Assembly (NCBI GenBank): GCA_029876055.1
Contig: CM056880.1
Location: 1,550,001-1,614,000 of the forward strand
DNA from: Madurella fahalii
Lineage: Eukaryota > Ascomycota > Sordariomycetes > Sordariales
Direction: 5' to 3'
DNA length: 64,000 nucleotides
A program made the translations under genes and the position numbers. Positions 46,719 to 56,972 of this stretch are shown here, piece after piece. The notes beneath the pieces were generated by a model that was not told where the DNA came from, did no database searches, and saw nothing but the letters and a program-made list of their open reading frames with translations. Within the stretch, counting starts at the first letter, position 1. Each line of letters begins with the position of its first letter.

Positions 46719-47916
46719 CTAGAGAGGGGGTAGTCCTTCAATCGCAACGAATGAGCATACTTCATACCCTCGTTCACAGAAGCAGCAAGGATAGCGACAA
46801 CCTGGATGTTTAATATCCCGAAGGGTCTGAGCAGCATCTAGAACACAGACCCCCTCGAATGATGTCTTGGTATCCAACAACTTATGCTTGTCCGCGCATA
46901 TGACTAAAGCACCGGGAGCCATCGATCGACACTCATACGAGCATCCCTCGGTACCCTCGATCAATTCGTACTTGAAGGCGTGCAAAGATTCACTGATGAC
47001 ACTGAGTGTCTCTTCTCTTCGTATATCAATTTTTCCTATAAATGTAGTCAATATGCGTCCCTACGGACAATCTATCGCGACGGACTTGCTAGAATCTCAG
47101 GAAGATGAAGCTGTTTAACGATCGAAGCTTCTCATAGCTTTTCTCTATCGCGATCTTTGTGATGGTATCAAACAGGCCTTCGACCTGGAACACCCAGGCG
47201 ATGCACAGCCAAAGAATCAAATCTCTGCCGTAAGTCTGGGAAGCGATTTACGTAGGTTGTCAACCCAGATTTTGCAGCAAAAGCTGGGGGCTTCGCGGCA
47301 TTTGTAGTAGTCGACTAGAACAGTAACATTGCAAAGCATTTCGAGCGTGGTGATTTTGTGGGACCCGGTGATTGTGGCCGTGGATAACTGCTAGGACGAT
47401 TCTGAGTGCCTCGGTATCCCAACTATCGGTGCTGAGTTGACGATAGCCTTCTTTTCCTACAATATTCTCGAGCCAATCCCTCGTAAGGGCCGCTTTAAAT
47501 CCCGGGGAGGCTAGTTTCAGGTGGCGAGATGAGACGCAGAATGTCACGGGTTCCGGTGCTGAAGTGCCTGGGGTTCGTAGGGCTGTCGCCTCGTACAGTA
47601 CCAGATGGTCGAACTCCGAATTCGGATTTTCCAGGGTGAGGATGGCATCGCCTTCCGGGTCTATTGTGTCGCCGCACGGCACCATGGGCGGAAAGCGGGA
47701 CGAGAAAGTGGCTGTTTGGGGGGGGGGGGGACAAACTTGGACGTTGGATAAGGTTCCATTTCGAACCCCGCCCACAGATTGATGCTCGTCCTCAAACCGG
47801 TGCAAATACCATCGGCGACCCCGAAATATCTGGAACGAGTGGGGGGATTCTCTGTAGTTGTTTCTGAGATGGCCCCGGTGTTCCTGCGCCGAGTGCACAT
47901 CCAGCTGATAAGGCAC
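46719..47916 (-). pseudogene. Broken fungal BTB/POZ domain gene
   Basis: Read leftward, successive frames reproduce a fungal BTB/POZ protein in order: DAILTLENPNSEFDHLVLYE, VTFCVSSRHLKLASPGFKAA, LTRDWLENIVGKEGYRQLST, DTEALRIVLAVIHGHNHRVP; then after a one-base shift KITTLEMLCNVTVLVDYYKC; after another shift YGRDLILWLCIAWVFQVEGL and FDTITKIAIEKSYEKLRSLN; then a stop; then RREETLSVISESLHAFKYEL and EGTEGCSYECRSMAPGALVI. At least three frame breaks are needed to connect them, so it cannot make the full protein. A G-run of about 12 (47719-47731) lies near the 5' side. Introns alone do not explain the breaks. Confidence 0.7.
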
Positions 47917-48199
47917 GGTATCACGAAAGGTGTGGAAGTGGGGATGATGCCGAACTCCGTGTGGAGGTCTCTACCAGGCCGTAGATAGAGCTTGTAATAC
48001 GTGCTACCTTATTATCTTATCTCGTTATCTAACCGTACATCACGTGCGGTTTCTGTGTCACGCAAGCAATGGAATCTTCAATTAGGATATCTACTTCTGT
48101 AATCCATAATATAGAATGTTGGCTTAAACCAAGCTGCAAGGTTTCTATGCTCCATACCTACAACCGTCTGCGAGCGTGAAGGTTGGGATCTCATGAAAC

Positions 48200-48420
48200 C
48201 ATGAGCTTCCAGTGAGTTAGGGAAAACTGGCCCCAGGGATCTTTTTTCCTCGCACCTTAAGTAGGGTCGTCTGCGCCAACGTTCCTTAGCCAGGACACAA
48301 TTACACACCTTCTTTCGCATCAATTGCAGGCTCAACGCGGGAGCTATCTTTGCGTGCAAAGTGGTCTCCCTCTGACTAGAAGGGGCTCTATCTGCGAATG
48401 TCATTTTGACCTTGTCTGTC
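48200..48420 (-). repeat. Dispersed repeat copy B (inverted relative to copy A)
   Basis: The reverse complement aligns with 33596-33800 (GCAGATAGAG, CACTTTGCACGCAAAGA, CTAAGGA, CCCTACTTA). A short TTGTCTGTC triplicate follows at 48411-48438; copy A has ACAGACAAGA-type sequence at the matching end. This suggests a decayed mobile element in two orientations. Confidence 0.65.
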
Positions 48421-49338
48421 TTGTCTGTCTTGTCTGTCTAGGCAGTTGGCGATTACTCGCTCGAGGTTCTCGATTGCCGCAAAGCTCGCACTCAGTTGAC
48501 TTTTGCCATCAATTTCTCCACGACATCTCTGTTCATCAAAAGAAATACATTTCTATTTTCGCTGTCCCATTTCTGTACGAAAGTAATCGATTTTCTCATC
48601 GGCGCTCCTATGCGTTAATTATCGAGAAATCGGAACTTGAATATAGAGCGCGGTTTTTGCCTCTTTCCTCCTCCCGCTGCAGAAGAATTTGTCCGCTTCA
48701 ACGCCTTGGGTAGCGCGTCCATTGTTTCATTTACTCAACTGTTTCGGCGATGGAGTGATCGCGCGATCTAGCACCCTGAAAAAGCGAAGGCTGATTATGG
48801 CACCCCTTAGATTCATACTGTTACGATGACATTAGGTAAGAAGCCCGGTTGGCAACCCAATCGCTCAGGAAGTACCGGCACCCCGTACGGGATGTGGGAA
48901 GCCCAAACCTTCGGCGGAACCCGAACCATCAACAGATGATACTGCGGACAAGCCAGATGAAGAGTCAGAGCAGCAAATGAGCACTGGCACCAGCATATCA
49001 AACGCTTTGTCTGATACGCCATTTCAAGGAGGCTGAGACCTCCTCCGTAACACTCACGACAATTTAGACGGCACCTAGGAACAGCAAGGTACTAATGACA
49101 CTGCCTGTGAGCCGGATGAGGGCTCGGCACAGGACTCGGGACAGGTAGGCACCGAAACCTCGCCGTGAGAAATCTTGCTAATAGGGCATATGAAGAAACT
49201 AAATCTACGTCTAATGAAGCCGCCCACAAGTCAGAAAGCAGCATACCGAACGGTACTAATGAGCATATCAAAGTTGGCCAGTTAAGGTCGTCTTCGGTCT
49301 GGCCCGCCGAATGATTTCCTTCAAAAGAATATGTCCCA
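48421..49338. other. Gene-poor stretch
   Basis: No gene recognised. Short open frames on both strands have no conserved motif. Confidence 0.5.
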
Positions 49339-49346
49339 AAAAGAAA

Positions 49347-50278
49347 GAGCCTGCCTTTTCGGACTGTAGTGTAGTGTCCCAGGATACTGTAGCCCCACCC
49401 AACTTGAATACTGTCGGCACATACCACCTCTTTTTCCTATCCCGCCACCATACATCGTCTCTTTCATTTCTATCCTACCTACCACAACGTCGACAAGAGC
49501 TTTGAAGTCGCCTCAATCTCGTACACAATAGAGCGAATTTAAACGTCCAGTAAGTATACGCTTTCGCGCGCTCTTCTAGTGCTAATTTGCGGTAGATATG
49601 GCTACACGCGAGCAGCCCGCTAGCCCCTTTAATGCGGATAACCTCGACTTCGATGTCGCGAGTAACGACGAGCTCAGTTCACGGCACCCAGCGTTCTGAG
49701 GCGACAGGATTACTGCCATCTAAACGTCAGTACACGTCGCGATGGAGGGCATCGACCTAGCGCAGGAAGACTTGAACGACAACGCCAGGTAACGAGGATC
49801 GTAACGAATAGGGCGTAGAAGAGGGCGTAGAAGCAGGGGAGGTCTGGGTGCAGGTCCCTAGGAAGACAACAATAACGACAACAACAATGTTAACAACAAC
49901 GTGAGTATCGCCAGTCAAGCGGCGCTATAACGATTGCGACAAGGGCGTAGAAGAGGGCGTAGAAGTAGGGGAGGCGCTTAGTCAGATAGTTAGATAGACA
50001 GGCGGATAGACAACTAGGCCGTCGAACTGTAGGACAACAGCACTTATAGGCCTTACAAGATATCAACAAATTGAGGGGAATTAAGTACTTTAACAGCGTC
50101 AATTGCAATTGCAGTATTTAGTGGACTTTTTGCGCTGAAATGGGCATCTTGCGTCCATTGTCGTGTCCATTTGGCCGTGTCAGGGTTGGGGTTATATATG
50201 GAAGATGTCGGTGTCGTGCCATTTATGTGGGGCTATAGTATCCTGGGACACTACACTACAGTCCGAAAAGGCAGGCTC
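49347..50278. mobile_element. Non-autonomous DNA transposon with 51-bp TIRs and 8-bp TSD
   Basis: The left end 49347-49397 begins GAGCCTGCCTTTTCGGACTG; the reverse complement of 50228-50278 is identical over 51 bp except one base. Immediately outside both ends is the same 8-mer AAAAGAAA (49339-49346 and 50279-50286), a perfect target duplication. The element is 932 bp. Inside, an ATG frame near 49599 (MATREQPASPFNADNLDFDV) stops after about 30 codons, and a run AGGGCGTAGAAGAGGGCGTA occurs twice (near 49811 and 49944). No transposase was seen. Long TIRs with an 8-bp duplication suit a Mutator-like or hAT-type element; the superfamily is not settled. Confidence 0.85.
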
Positions 50279-50286
50279 AAAAGAAA

Positions 50287-50814
50287 AGGGGTAACTACAA
50301 TGTTATAGATGTCGCGGCCACATAATGCAATTGCCTCCACCCATCCCCACTAACACTTTTGAAGCCACCAAACACTCAATTGGCAGTCGAAGATCGACTG
50401 GGACTTCGGTGTCTCCGTCCTCTCCTTTCACTCAAGACACAATCTACCAATTCCCAGGTGATACAAGAAATCGCCCGGACGACCACTCTGCCAACAAAAA
50501 CTCCAACCACGACCTCCCGTGCCAGCTAATCCACCCCTGCAAGATTGCTTCTCTGCCAGACACATACGCATTCCACTGCTAACTACGAAAGGACCATGCA
50601 GATTGAGGGCAATACGCATGCCGAGAACTTCATCAAACAGTAACACTATGATCAGGTCTACTTGCCACCACCTTACATAGCACGCAATCCCAATTACAGG
50701 ATTGTACACTGCCATGATTTCTTAGGCAAATCCCTGTTTAAGATGACACCGCGGGAATCTTGAGCCTGAAACTGTTCATAGGCCACCTGGAGAGATTACT
50801 CAGCTGCCTAAAGG
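50287..50814. other. Gene-poor stretch
   Basis: No gene recognised between the TIR element and the C2H2 gene. Confidence 0.5.
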
Positions 50815-51150
50815 CTAAACTATATGGGAGATAGTACGAACCGTATTAATGCGATTTCCGCGAAAACCGCTATTGGAACCGGCGCGGTAGTAATGGTAAT
50901 CGTTCTCATGAACGATTCGATCCCGTTCCGTCTGCCAGGTCTCATCACAGACTCGACATTTATACAGGTAATGGTTCGTGTCGTTCATGTGCTGGTTGCA
51001 AGCCCGTTGGCTGTTAAACCATCGAGGGCATGTGTCGCATTCGAATTGCGGCGGCTCATGATTCGTTGCGCGGCAGTGGTTCTCCCGAGCTTGCCAACCA
51101 GCTGGGAAGAGCTTTCCACAGGTGTAGCATTCATAGTCCTCCCACGCCAT
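50815..51150 (-). CDS. Small C2H2 zinc-finger protein
   Basis: A single 111-aa frame with three C2H2-type fingers: YECYTCGKLFPAGWQARENH (C-x2-C ... H-x5-H), FECDTCPRWFNSQRACNQHM (followed by NDTNH) and YKCRVCDETWQTERDRIVHE (followed by NDYH). Finger spacing follows the fungal array in which each finger has a long His-His gap (H-x5-H). It starts MAWEDY directly before the first finger and ends with a short Arg/Asn tail, so it may be a fragment of a longer multi-finger gene. No intron is needed. It sits among repeat relics, so expression is uncertain. Binding could be to DNA or RNA. Confidence 0.65.
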   Translation of the reverse strand: MAWEDYECYTCGKLFPAGWQARENHCRATNHEPPQFECDTCPRWFNSQRACNQHMNDTNHYLYKCRVCDETWQTERDRIVHENDYHYYRAGSNSGFRGNRINTVRTISHIV

Positions 51151-52199
51151 GAGATTCCCTGCGAGAACAAATGTGAGGGCGTGGGGTCGGAAACCTGGAG
51201 AGAAAGCAAAAGGCGGGGAAGTCGGCGTATTTGTATTCGCGGCTTGTCACCGCTTATCAGAGGCCTTAATCGAGCAAATCAAGCTTTGATCTGAATGTCA
51301 GGCTTGTGGCTAGCTTGCGGTTCAATGAATGAAAGGGTATAGATGCCGTGTTTGGCCTTAGCGGCTCTATAATTTATTTTCCTTGTTCCAGTGATAATTC
51401 AAGGTTGTATCAGAAAACTTCACTCAGCGTCCCGCTACTGCGCTGAGGCCTACAGCTTGGGTTCTGCCTAACCCGCGTTGGACAAATTGGGCGAAAACGC
51501 GACAATGTAATAGTTGATTATTATCACAGCTTGATTGATTAATTTGTTGATTGACTAAATTCCTAGAGTGCTTCTTGACGTAAATTGTAAAGAAGGGGTC
51601 TGGCCGAGTAGAATTGGCTTGCGAGACGGAACTTCCTTAATATTCAGGTAGAAGCGGGGATTAGTCCGTAAAGGCACGGTCGGATGCTCTAGGCATATCT
51701 GACGATATGGCTGGCAAGCTGACGATCCTCTTGAGCGACCCGTCTAGTATTTCGTACTCCTTGTGTTCGTTGAGCGTGACATGGAAAATGCACAGTTCTG
51801 TCTCCTCGTCCTTGGTTGTAAAGTTGGAGGAAAACGCTGGCGGCCTCTGTCCATGGAAACTGGGAGGAAGCACTCGCCATGGGTCGCACAGGAGTCCTGC
51901 GGCGCGAAAGATATGTCACCGGCCTTGCTTTCCAGCCAGCCTCAATCTGTTGAACCGCTAATGCCATCTCTTCGACTCCCGCCAAATCTGAAGTGAGACA
52001 GCCGGACGGATTCAACTCTTACCAGCACCGATGTTTCACTCGTCCGACTGTCGACATCTTCCGGCGTGTCGAACGGATGCACAATTTTTTATTCTTTCTT
52101 TCGCTTTCCCCCAAAGTTGTTTGTACGCACCTTCCCCCCTCAAGGCCGCTTACCGAAACCGGCCCCAAAGACATATCGACCGCTGAAAATGTTGTACCA
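51151..52199. other. Gene-poor stretch
   Basis: No recognisable gene; a minus-strand frame at 51689-52015 has no family resemblance. The part before 51.6 kb is AT-rich. Confidence 0.45.
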
Positions 52200-52750
52200 G
52201 GATTTTGTCAGGTCTCGGTGTCAAATCAGCCCCTGCCTTAATGGATTGGTTGACTATTTGGGGCGTGAAAGCAGAAGCACAAGTACTATCGTGGCTCTCG
52301 TCTACTCTCGGAGCGAACAATCCGCAGTAAGTTCCTGTACAATAACTGAGGTCGACCTAGGTCAAGCTAACTAGCACCAACCCTACGATCTATGCCCGAG
52401 TTTGTTTGTGGAGAACATCCGATCTCATCTGGTTAGTCTCCGTGGTGAGATCCTTGGATGTGGATCCAATCTTCTTTGCCGGTCATGTCACCACTGACTT
52501 CAAAGACATTGAAAAAAATGCCTCCTCCTCCTTCTCTTGCGTTGTTCCCATCTCAAATTGCGAAGAGGGCCTACCTTCATCTCCATTATCAGCAGGTATT
52601 AGACCTAGGGGATGTAAGTCCGTTCCTGTTTCTTTATATAGTTTGAGTTTGAACTCCAACACTCCCCGAAATGTCAGACGTCTGCCCCATCTATCTATAA
52701 GACAGCTAACGCTTATTAGAGCATGCTGTTCTTCACACTGCTGAAGAATC
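52200..52750 (+). pseudogene. Broken CorA-like (fungal orphan) gene fragment
   Basis: Consecutive plus-strand patches, in different frames, follow the order of fungal proteins annotated as CorA-like Mg2+ transporters: MDWLTIWGVKAEAQVLSWLS, then LCPSLFVENIRSHLVSLRGE, then DVDPIFFAGHVTTDFKDIEK, then PPPPSLALFPSQIAKRAYLH and LHYQQVLDLGD (followed by a GTAAGT donor), then RNVRRLPHLSIRQLTLIRAC. One shift falls in an A7 run near 52511. At least three breaks occur, and the C-terminal membrane part is missing, the pogo element lying downstream. The family name rests on memory of fungal orphans; no CorA GMN motif is present. Confidence 0.55.
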
Positions 52751-53142
52751 AATGGTATCAGAGATAGGTAATACTTAACTTAGAATTCAAAGAGAGATGT
52801 GTGGTAAAAGGAAGTCTTCAGTACAAGTGTAATTGGATAAGATATTTGTTGCGTGGGAAAATGCGAAAAGTCAAAATCTTCTTCTGTTCTATCTTGCTAT
52901 ATCAGAGAGTGCGGGGAGCCCAGTAATATATGACAGGAATGGGCCAGTGCCCAGGGAAGGTTCCAGAATCCTGGGATCACATGACCCCTGGAATCCTGAC
53001 CCTCTGGCCCATCTGGGCTCCTACCAAGTCACAATTCCATTTCTTCTTTTGACAGAGAAAAGTGGTGGGGCTGGGAGAAAGTGGCCCACTCGTTATACAA
53101 ATACGTTATATCTTTACTGACAATAACATTAACATACATGAT

Positions 53143-53207
53143 AAGCGAGTGACCCAGACAAGCGAGTGACCCAGACAAGCGAGTGACCCAGACAAGCGAG
53201 TGACCCA
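53143..53207. repeat. 17-bp tandem repeat upstream of the pogo-type transposase
   Basis: The unit AAGCGAGTGACCCAGAC is repeated, with three full copies and a fourth partial one. About 60 bp upstream, GGCCCACTCGTTAT is similar to the inverted form of the unit, so the array may be subterminal transposon sequence. Confidence 0.9.
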
Positions 53208-53264
53208 CTTTCTACGCGACACAACACCTTTGCACTCAACAACGAATTTCCTCTACTATCCAAG

Positions 53265-54668
53265 ATGCCCTCTACTTCAAAAGAAAGCCAGATAATCTTG
53301 GCCCTCCAAGCTCTCCAAAACGACAAGAATCTAAGCGAACGAGCCTCAGCTGAGATCTACGGGGTCGACCGTAAGACCCTAGCGCGCCGACGCGCCGGCA
53401 AGCCTGCACGACGCGATCTTCCAGCCAACTCGCGTAAGCTTACGGATCTGGAAGAGAAGACGATAGTTCAATATATAATTGAGCTATCTGCACGCGCATT
53501 CCCACCTAGACTGAGTGGTGTAGAAGATATGGCCAACCATCTGTTACGCGAATACAATATATCTCCTGTCGGTAAACGCTGGGCTCACAACTTCGTTAAA
53601 CGCCAGCCAGAGCTCCGTACGCGTTATATACGTAGATATGACTACCAGAGGGCTAAGTGCGAAGATCCAAAGGTTATTGGCGTGTGGTTTATACTAGTAT
53701 GGAATACTAGAGCCAAGTACGGTATTGTAGATGACGATGTCTATAACTTCGACGAGACCAGGTTTATGATGGGGATTATCTTTGCAGGTATGGTTGTTAC
53801 GACCTCGGATGGCCGTAACAAGGTAAAGCTAGCCCAGCCTGGCAACCGCGAGTGGGCAACGGTGATCCAAGGTGTCAATGCCCTTAGCTGGGTTATTCCA
53901 CCATTCATTATCCTAGCTGGGCATTACTACCTCGCTAACTAGTACCGGGAATGCAATCTCCCAGTTACTTGGTGTATCGCAACCACTGACAATGGCTGGA
54001 CTACCAATGCGGTAGGCCTAGATTGGATCAAGCACTTCGACTACTATACAAAATCTCGTACAAAAGGCATATACCGGTTGCTAATCCTCGACGGCCACGA
54101 AAGCCACCACTCAACTGAGTTCGAGCTCTATTGTAAGCAGAACAACATCATTATACTCTATATACCTCCGCACTCTTCCTATAAATGCCAGCCACTCGAT
54201 GTTGGCTGCTTTAGACCACTGAAGCAGGCGTATAGTCGCCAAATCGAGGACCTGATGCGTATATATATCAACCACATTACCAAGCTCGAGTTCCTCTATA
54301 CCTTCTGCGACGCCTTGTTTGCCTCTATAATATAGAGCAATATACAGGGTGGCTTTACAGGGGCTGGCCTTATACCATACGATCCAGAGAGGGTGTTTTC
54401 TACACTGGATGTAAAGCTTCATACACCAACACCCCCAACCTCACGGCCTAGTACAACACAACCTTGGGTCTTCCAGACACCATACAACCCCCGAGAAGCC
54501 GAGTCGCAGTCGACGCTTATTAAGACTCGCATTGTTAACCATCAAAATAGCTCTCCAACTTCGATGTTAGCTGTCAAAAGGATCATGTGCCAAAGGATCA
54601 GGATCACAGGATCTAGTGTGGGAGCCAAGCCCATGTACTCTATTGAGCTAAGGAAGACTGGCAGCTAA
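53265..54668 (+). mobile_element. Pogo/Fot-type (Tc1/mariner superfamily) transposase, inactivated
   Basis: One frame of about 467 codons interrupted by two TAG codons (53940-53942 and 54333-54335). N-terminal helix-turn-helix and CENP-B-like region: SERASAEIYGVDRKTLARRR, then NHLLREYNISPVGKRWAHNF. DDE-1 core: first Asp YNFDETRFMMG, second LLILDGHESHHSTEFEL, third PPHSSYKCQPLDVGCFRPLK. The first stop sits where relatives have Trp (AN-stop-YREC), consistent with a G-to-A change. The C-terminal part GAGLIPYDPERVFSTLDVKL stays in frame. As it stands the protein would be truncated after the first catalytic Asp, so the element cannot act by itself. Terminal inverted repeats were not established by eye. 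Confidence 0.85.
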
Positions 54669-54819
54669 CTGCGCCACGGTACGAACGTCATCCTGTACGC
54701 GTATCTCGTCTATAAAAGGAGCAAACTCTCCAGCAAAGATAGACGGACAGAAGGCAGAACAACAAGGGACAATCAACACAATCAAGACAAGACACACAAA
54801 AATCCTAAACTGTCATTTC

Positions 54820-55740
54820 CTAAGATTCAGAGGTGCCGTGTTTCCGACATCTCTCACCTTCCACTCCCATCAACAGCTCGTGTTGGCCACGCCACGGACC
54901 AAGGATGTACCCACCATACAAGTGGGATAATACCGGCGGCGAAGCCAGCGTTGCCGGGGGCTCGGACGACTCAGGGTATACGCTCAGATTCGAGTAACTC
55001 CTCGGCTCTGGCTGTGGCGGAACCAGCTTGGTACGGCGCTTCCAGTACCACGTCAGCACGAAAGCTAGAACCGTCAACAACGCCCCGGCCGCCACACCGC
55101 CCACGACGCTCCTGCGACCACGGCCGGACTTAAAACGCTACCGTTGGGCGTCGACGTCGCCGTCTCCGTGACTCCTGCCGTTTCCGCTACTCCTACTGTC
55201 AGAGTCGTCTGCAACGAAGCAGAGGCGGGACCATTGTTCCCCATCAAGCGCGGCAGCCCTAGCCTAGCCGCCGTCTCTCCGGTCGAAATAAAGTACATGC
55301 TGGAATGGAACCCGCCGGCACCACTGTGGCAAAAATACGATGTAAATCCATTCCTCCACCGATACGTGCCGCAATAGGGTCTGCTGGGTGTCTTGCTGAG
55401 GGGGATGTGGTGAGTCCAAACAAATTCCTACTAATTATGGCTCAGGGGGTGCAACACTAACCAAACCCCAACCAAGTCACGGTTGGCGCCTCCGCAGCGT
55501 GGGGTGAAGGTCCCCCAAGTCGGTATACGCGCCGTTTCGGGGAAGTATTCACAACAAGTTGTGCGCCAGTCGCAGTCGTCGTCGGAGCAGCAGCCGACGG
55601 CGTAGATGTCAGTGTTAAACTTGCACGTTGAGCCGCTGTCGCACTTGACTTGTGAGGTCCCGTCTTTGAAACAGCACAGCTTCGGAGCCGCGGTTGTTTC
55701 TGCTCGCGGTGTAATCAAAATCCCATGTGGATGAGGCGGT
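54820..55740 (-). pseudogene. Cys-rich ectodomain membrane protein lacking its start
   Basis: Read leftward: a Cys-rich ectodomain (KLCCFKDGTSQVKCDSGSTC, VGCCSDDDCDWRTTCCEYF), a spacer exon with NGFTSYFCHSG-like sequence and AARLGLPRLMGNNG, a Thr/Ser-rich stalk, then one membrane segment (GVAAGALLTVLAFVLTWYW) with a basic stop-transfer KRRTK and a Pro-rich cytosolic tail ending GTSES. Relatives are fungal type I membrane proteins with an N-terminal signal peptide. Here the frame before ITPRAETTAAP meets a stop with no ATG or signal peptide, so the gene is either 5' broken or has an unseen upstream exon. The boundaries of the middle introns are approximate. Confidence 0.55.
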
Positions 55741-56972
55741 CGTGTCTGTCGGATGATGAGCCTCGCTCATCATCGTGAGCTACGCTAGGGTTCCAAGCAT
55801 GCGAGGTAGTGACGGGATTGAACGGGGAATGCAGATTCAAATCACGACAAAGCGACTGGGAATGGGAGTGGTTTTACCCTTCAGGACGAAGCCAGAGCCA
55901 CTACACGCTTGGCCGTCTCACTTATTCAGTTCTGATGGTTCCGGACCCTAGGCCCTTGTATTCTGCGCCTCTCTCAGTTTCTGTAGTGCAACGTCGAAGC
56001 ACTTTGCATATTCCTTTGACCATTTACGTGTAGAGGCGGCTATATGTGGGTTCAAGCCGTCAACACTGTAGCTTGAGTGGTGGACCGAGAATAGGATCAG
56101 AACCCTTGCCTCTGTATGAATACCCTCATAGCGGTACAATCCAGTCTCTGTTTGATTGCCGGTGCCTGATCTGAGGACCAGGAGGCCTGTTGACCTCTTA
56201 TTTGAGACATCAAAATCAACCAACTACTCTCAAGAAAACTGAAAACCTTGCCGTACTTTATTCATACTATATTTGTCTTTAGAGAGAGTGATACCTGATA
56301 CTCTATGTTTCGGCGCTGCAGCTGTTTTACGGGATGTCTGGCACAATATTATTGAACTGCAGATTAGGATTGTTGCCGAGTATACCGAGCGGACGAGCAA
56401 ATAGTGAATATGGTGTTGTAGAGTTGCCTAAGGAGTTAATAATCATGAGCTCGGTGAAACGTTACCAACCCTAACCCTTTCCATCCTTGGTGTTTCGGGA
56501 CAGACATGTCGAGTCAAGTGGAGTCCACCTTGCGATAACAGATAACGGTCTTGGCAGGTCCATATAGTTCACACCGCCTTCTAAGAGCAGCTAGCGCAAG
56601 CATCCGAAGCTCGGACCTCTCGTCATTCTGGCGCAGTCAGCTGAACCAAGATCGGATTCAGCATCCAAGGCAGCCAATACCAAGCGTAGGTACGGATACC
56701 GACACTGCACATACATACTTCCACTAGCATGTGCCTTGACACGCACGAGCAGTCTGCCTGAGGGCGGTGTCTCCTGACCAATTTCTCCGGCCGCAACAAC
56801 CTTGTGATCTATCCAAGTATCTCCTCTCTCTTCTACCGAGTCGCCCCCTGCGATCGCCGGAAAAGAAAGCGTCACCGGCGCTCAGCGAGCTGTGGCTGAC
56901 CAGCTCCCCAGACCAACTCTTCGATGACCGCAAACGCTCCCGACGAATCCTTACCTTAGAGCCATTAACGCA
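55741..56972. other. Intergenic upstream of atg9
   Basis: A 91-codon minus-strand frame (55948-56223, MVDFDVSNKRSTGLLVLRSG) may be a gene scrap but is unrecognised. The last several hundred bases should form the atg9 promoter and 5' leader. Confidence 0.5.
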
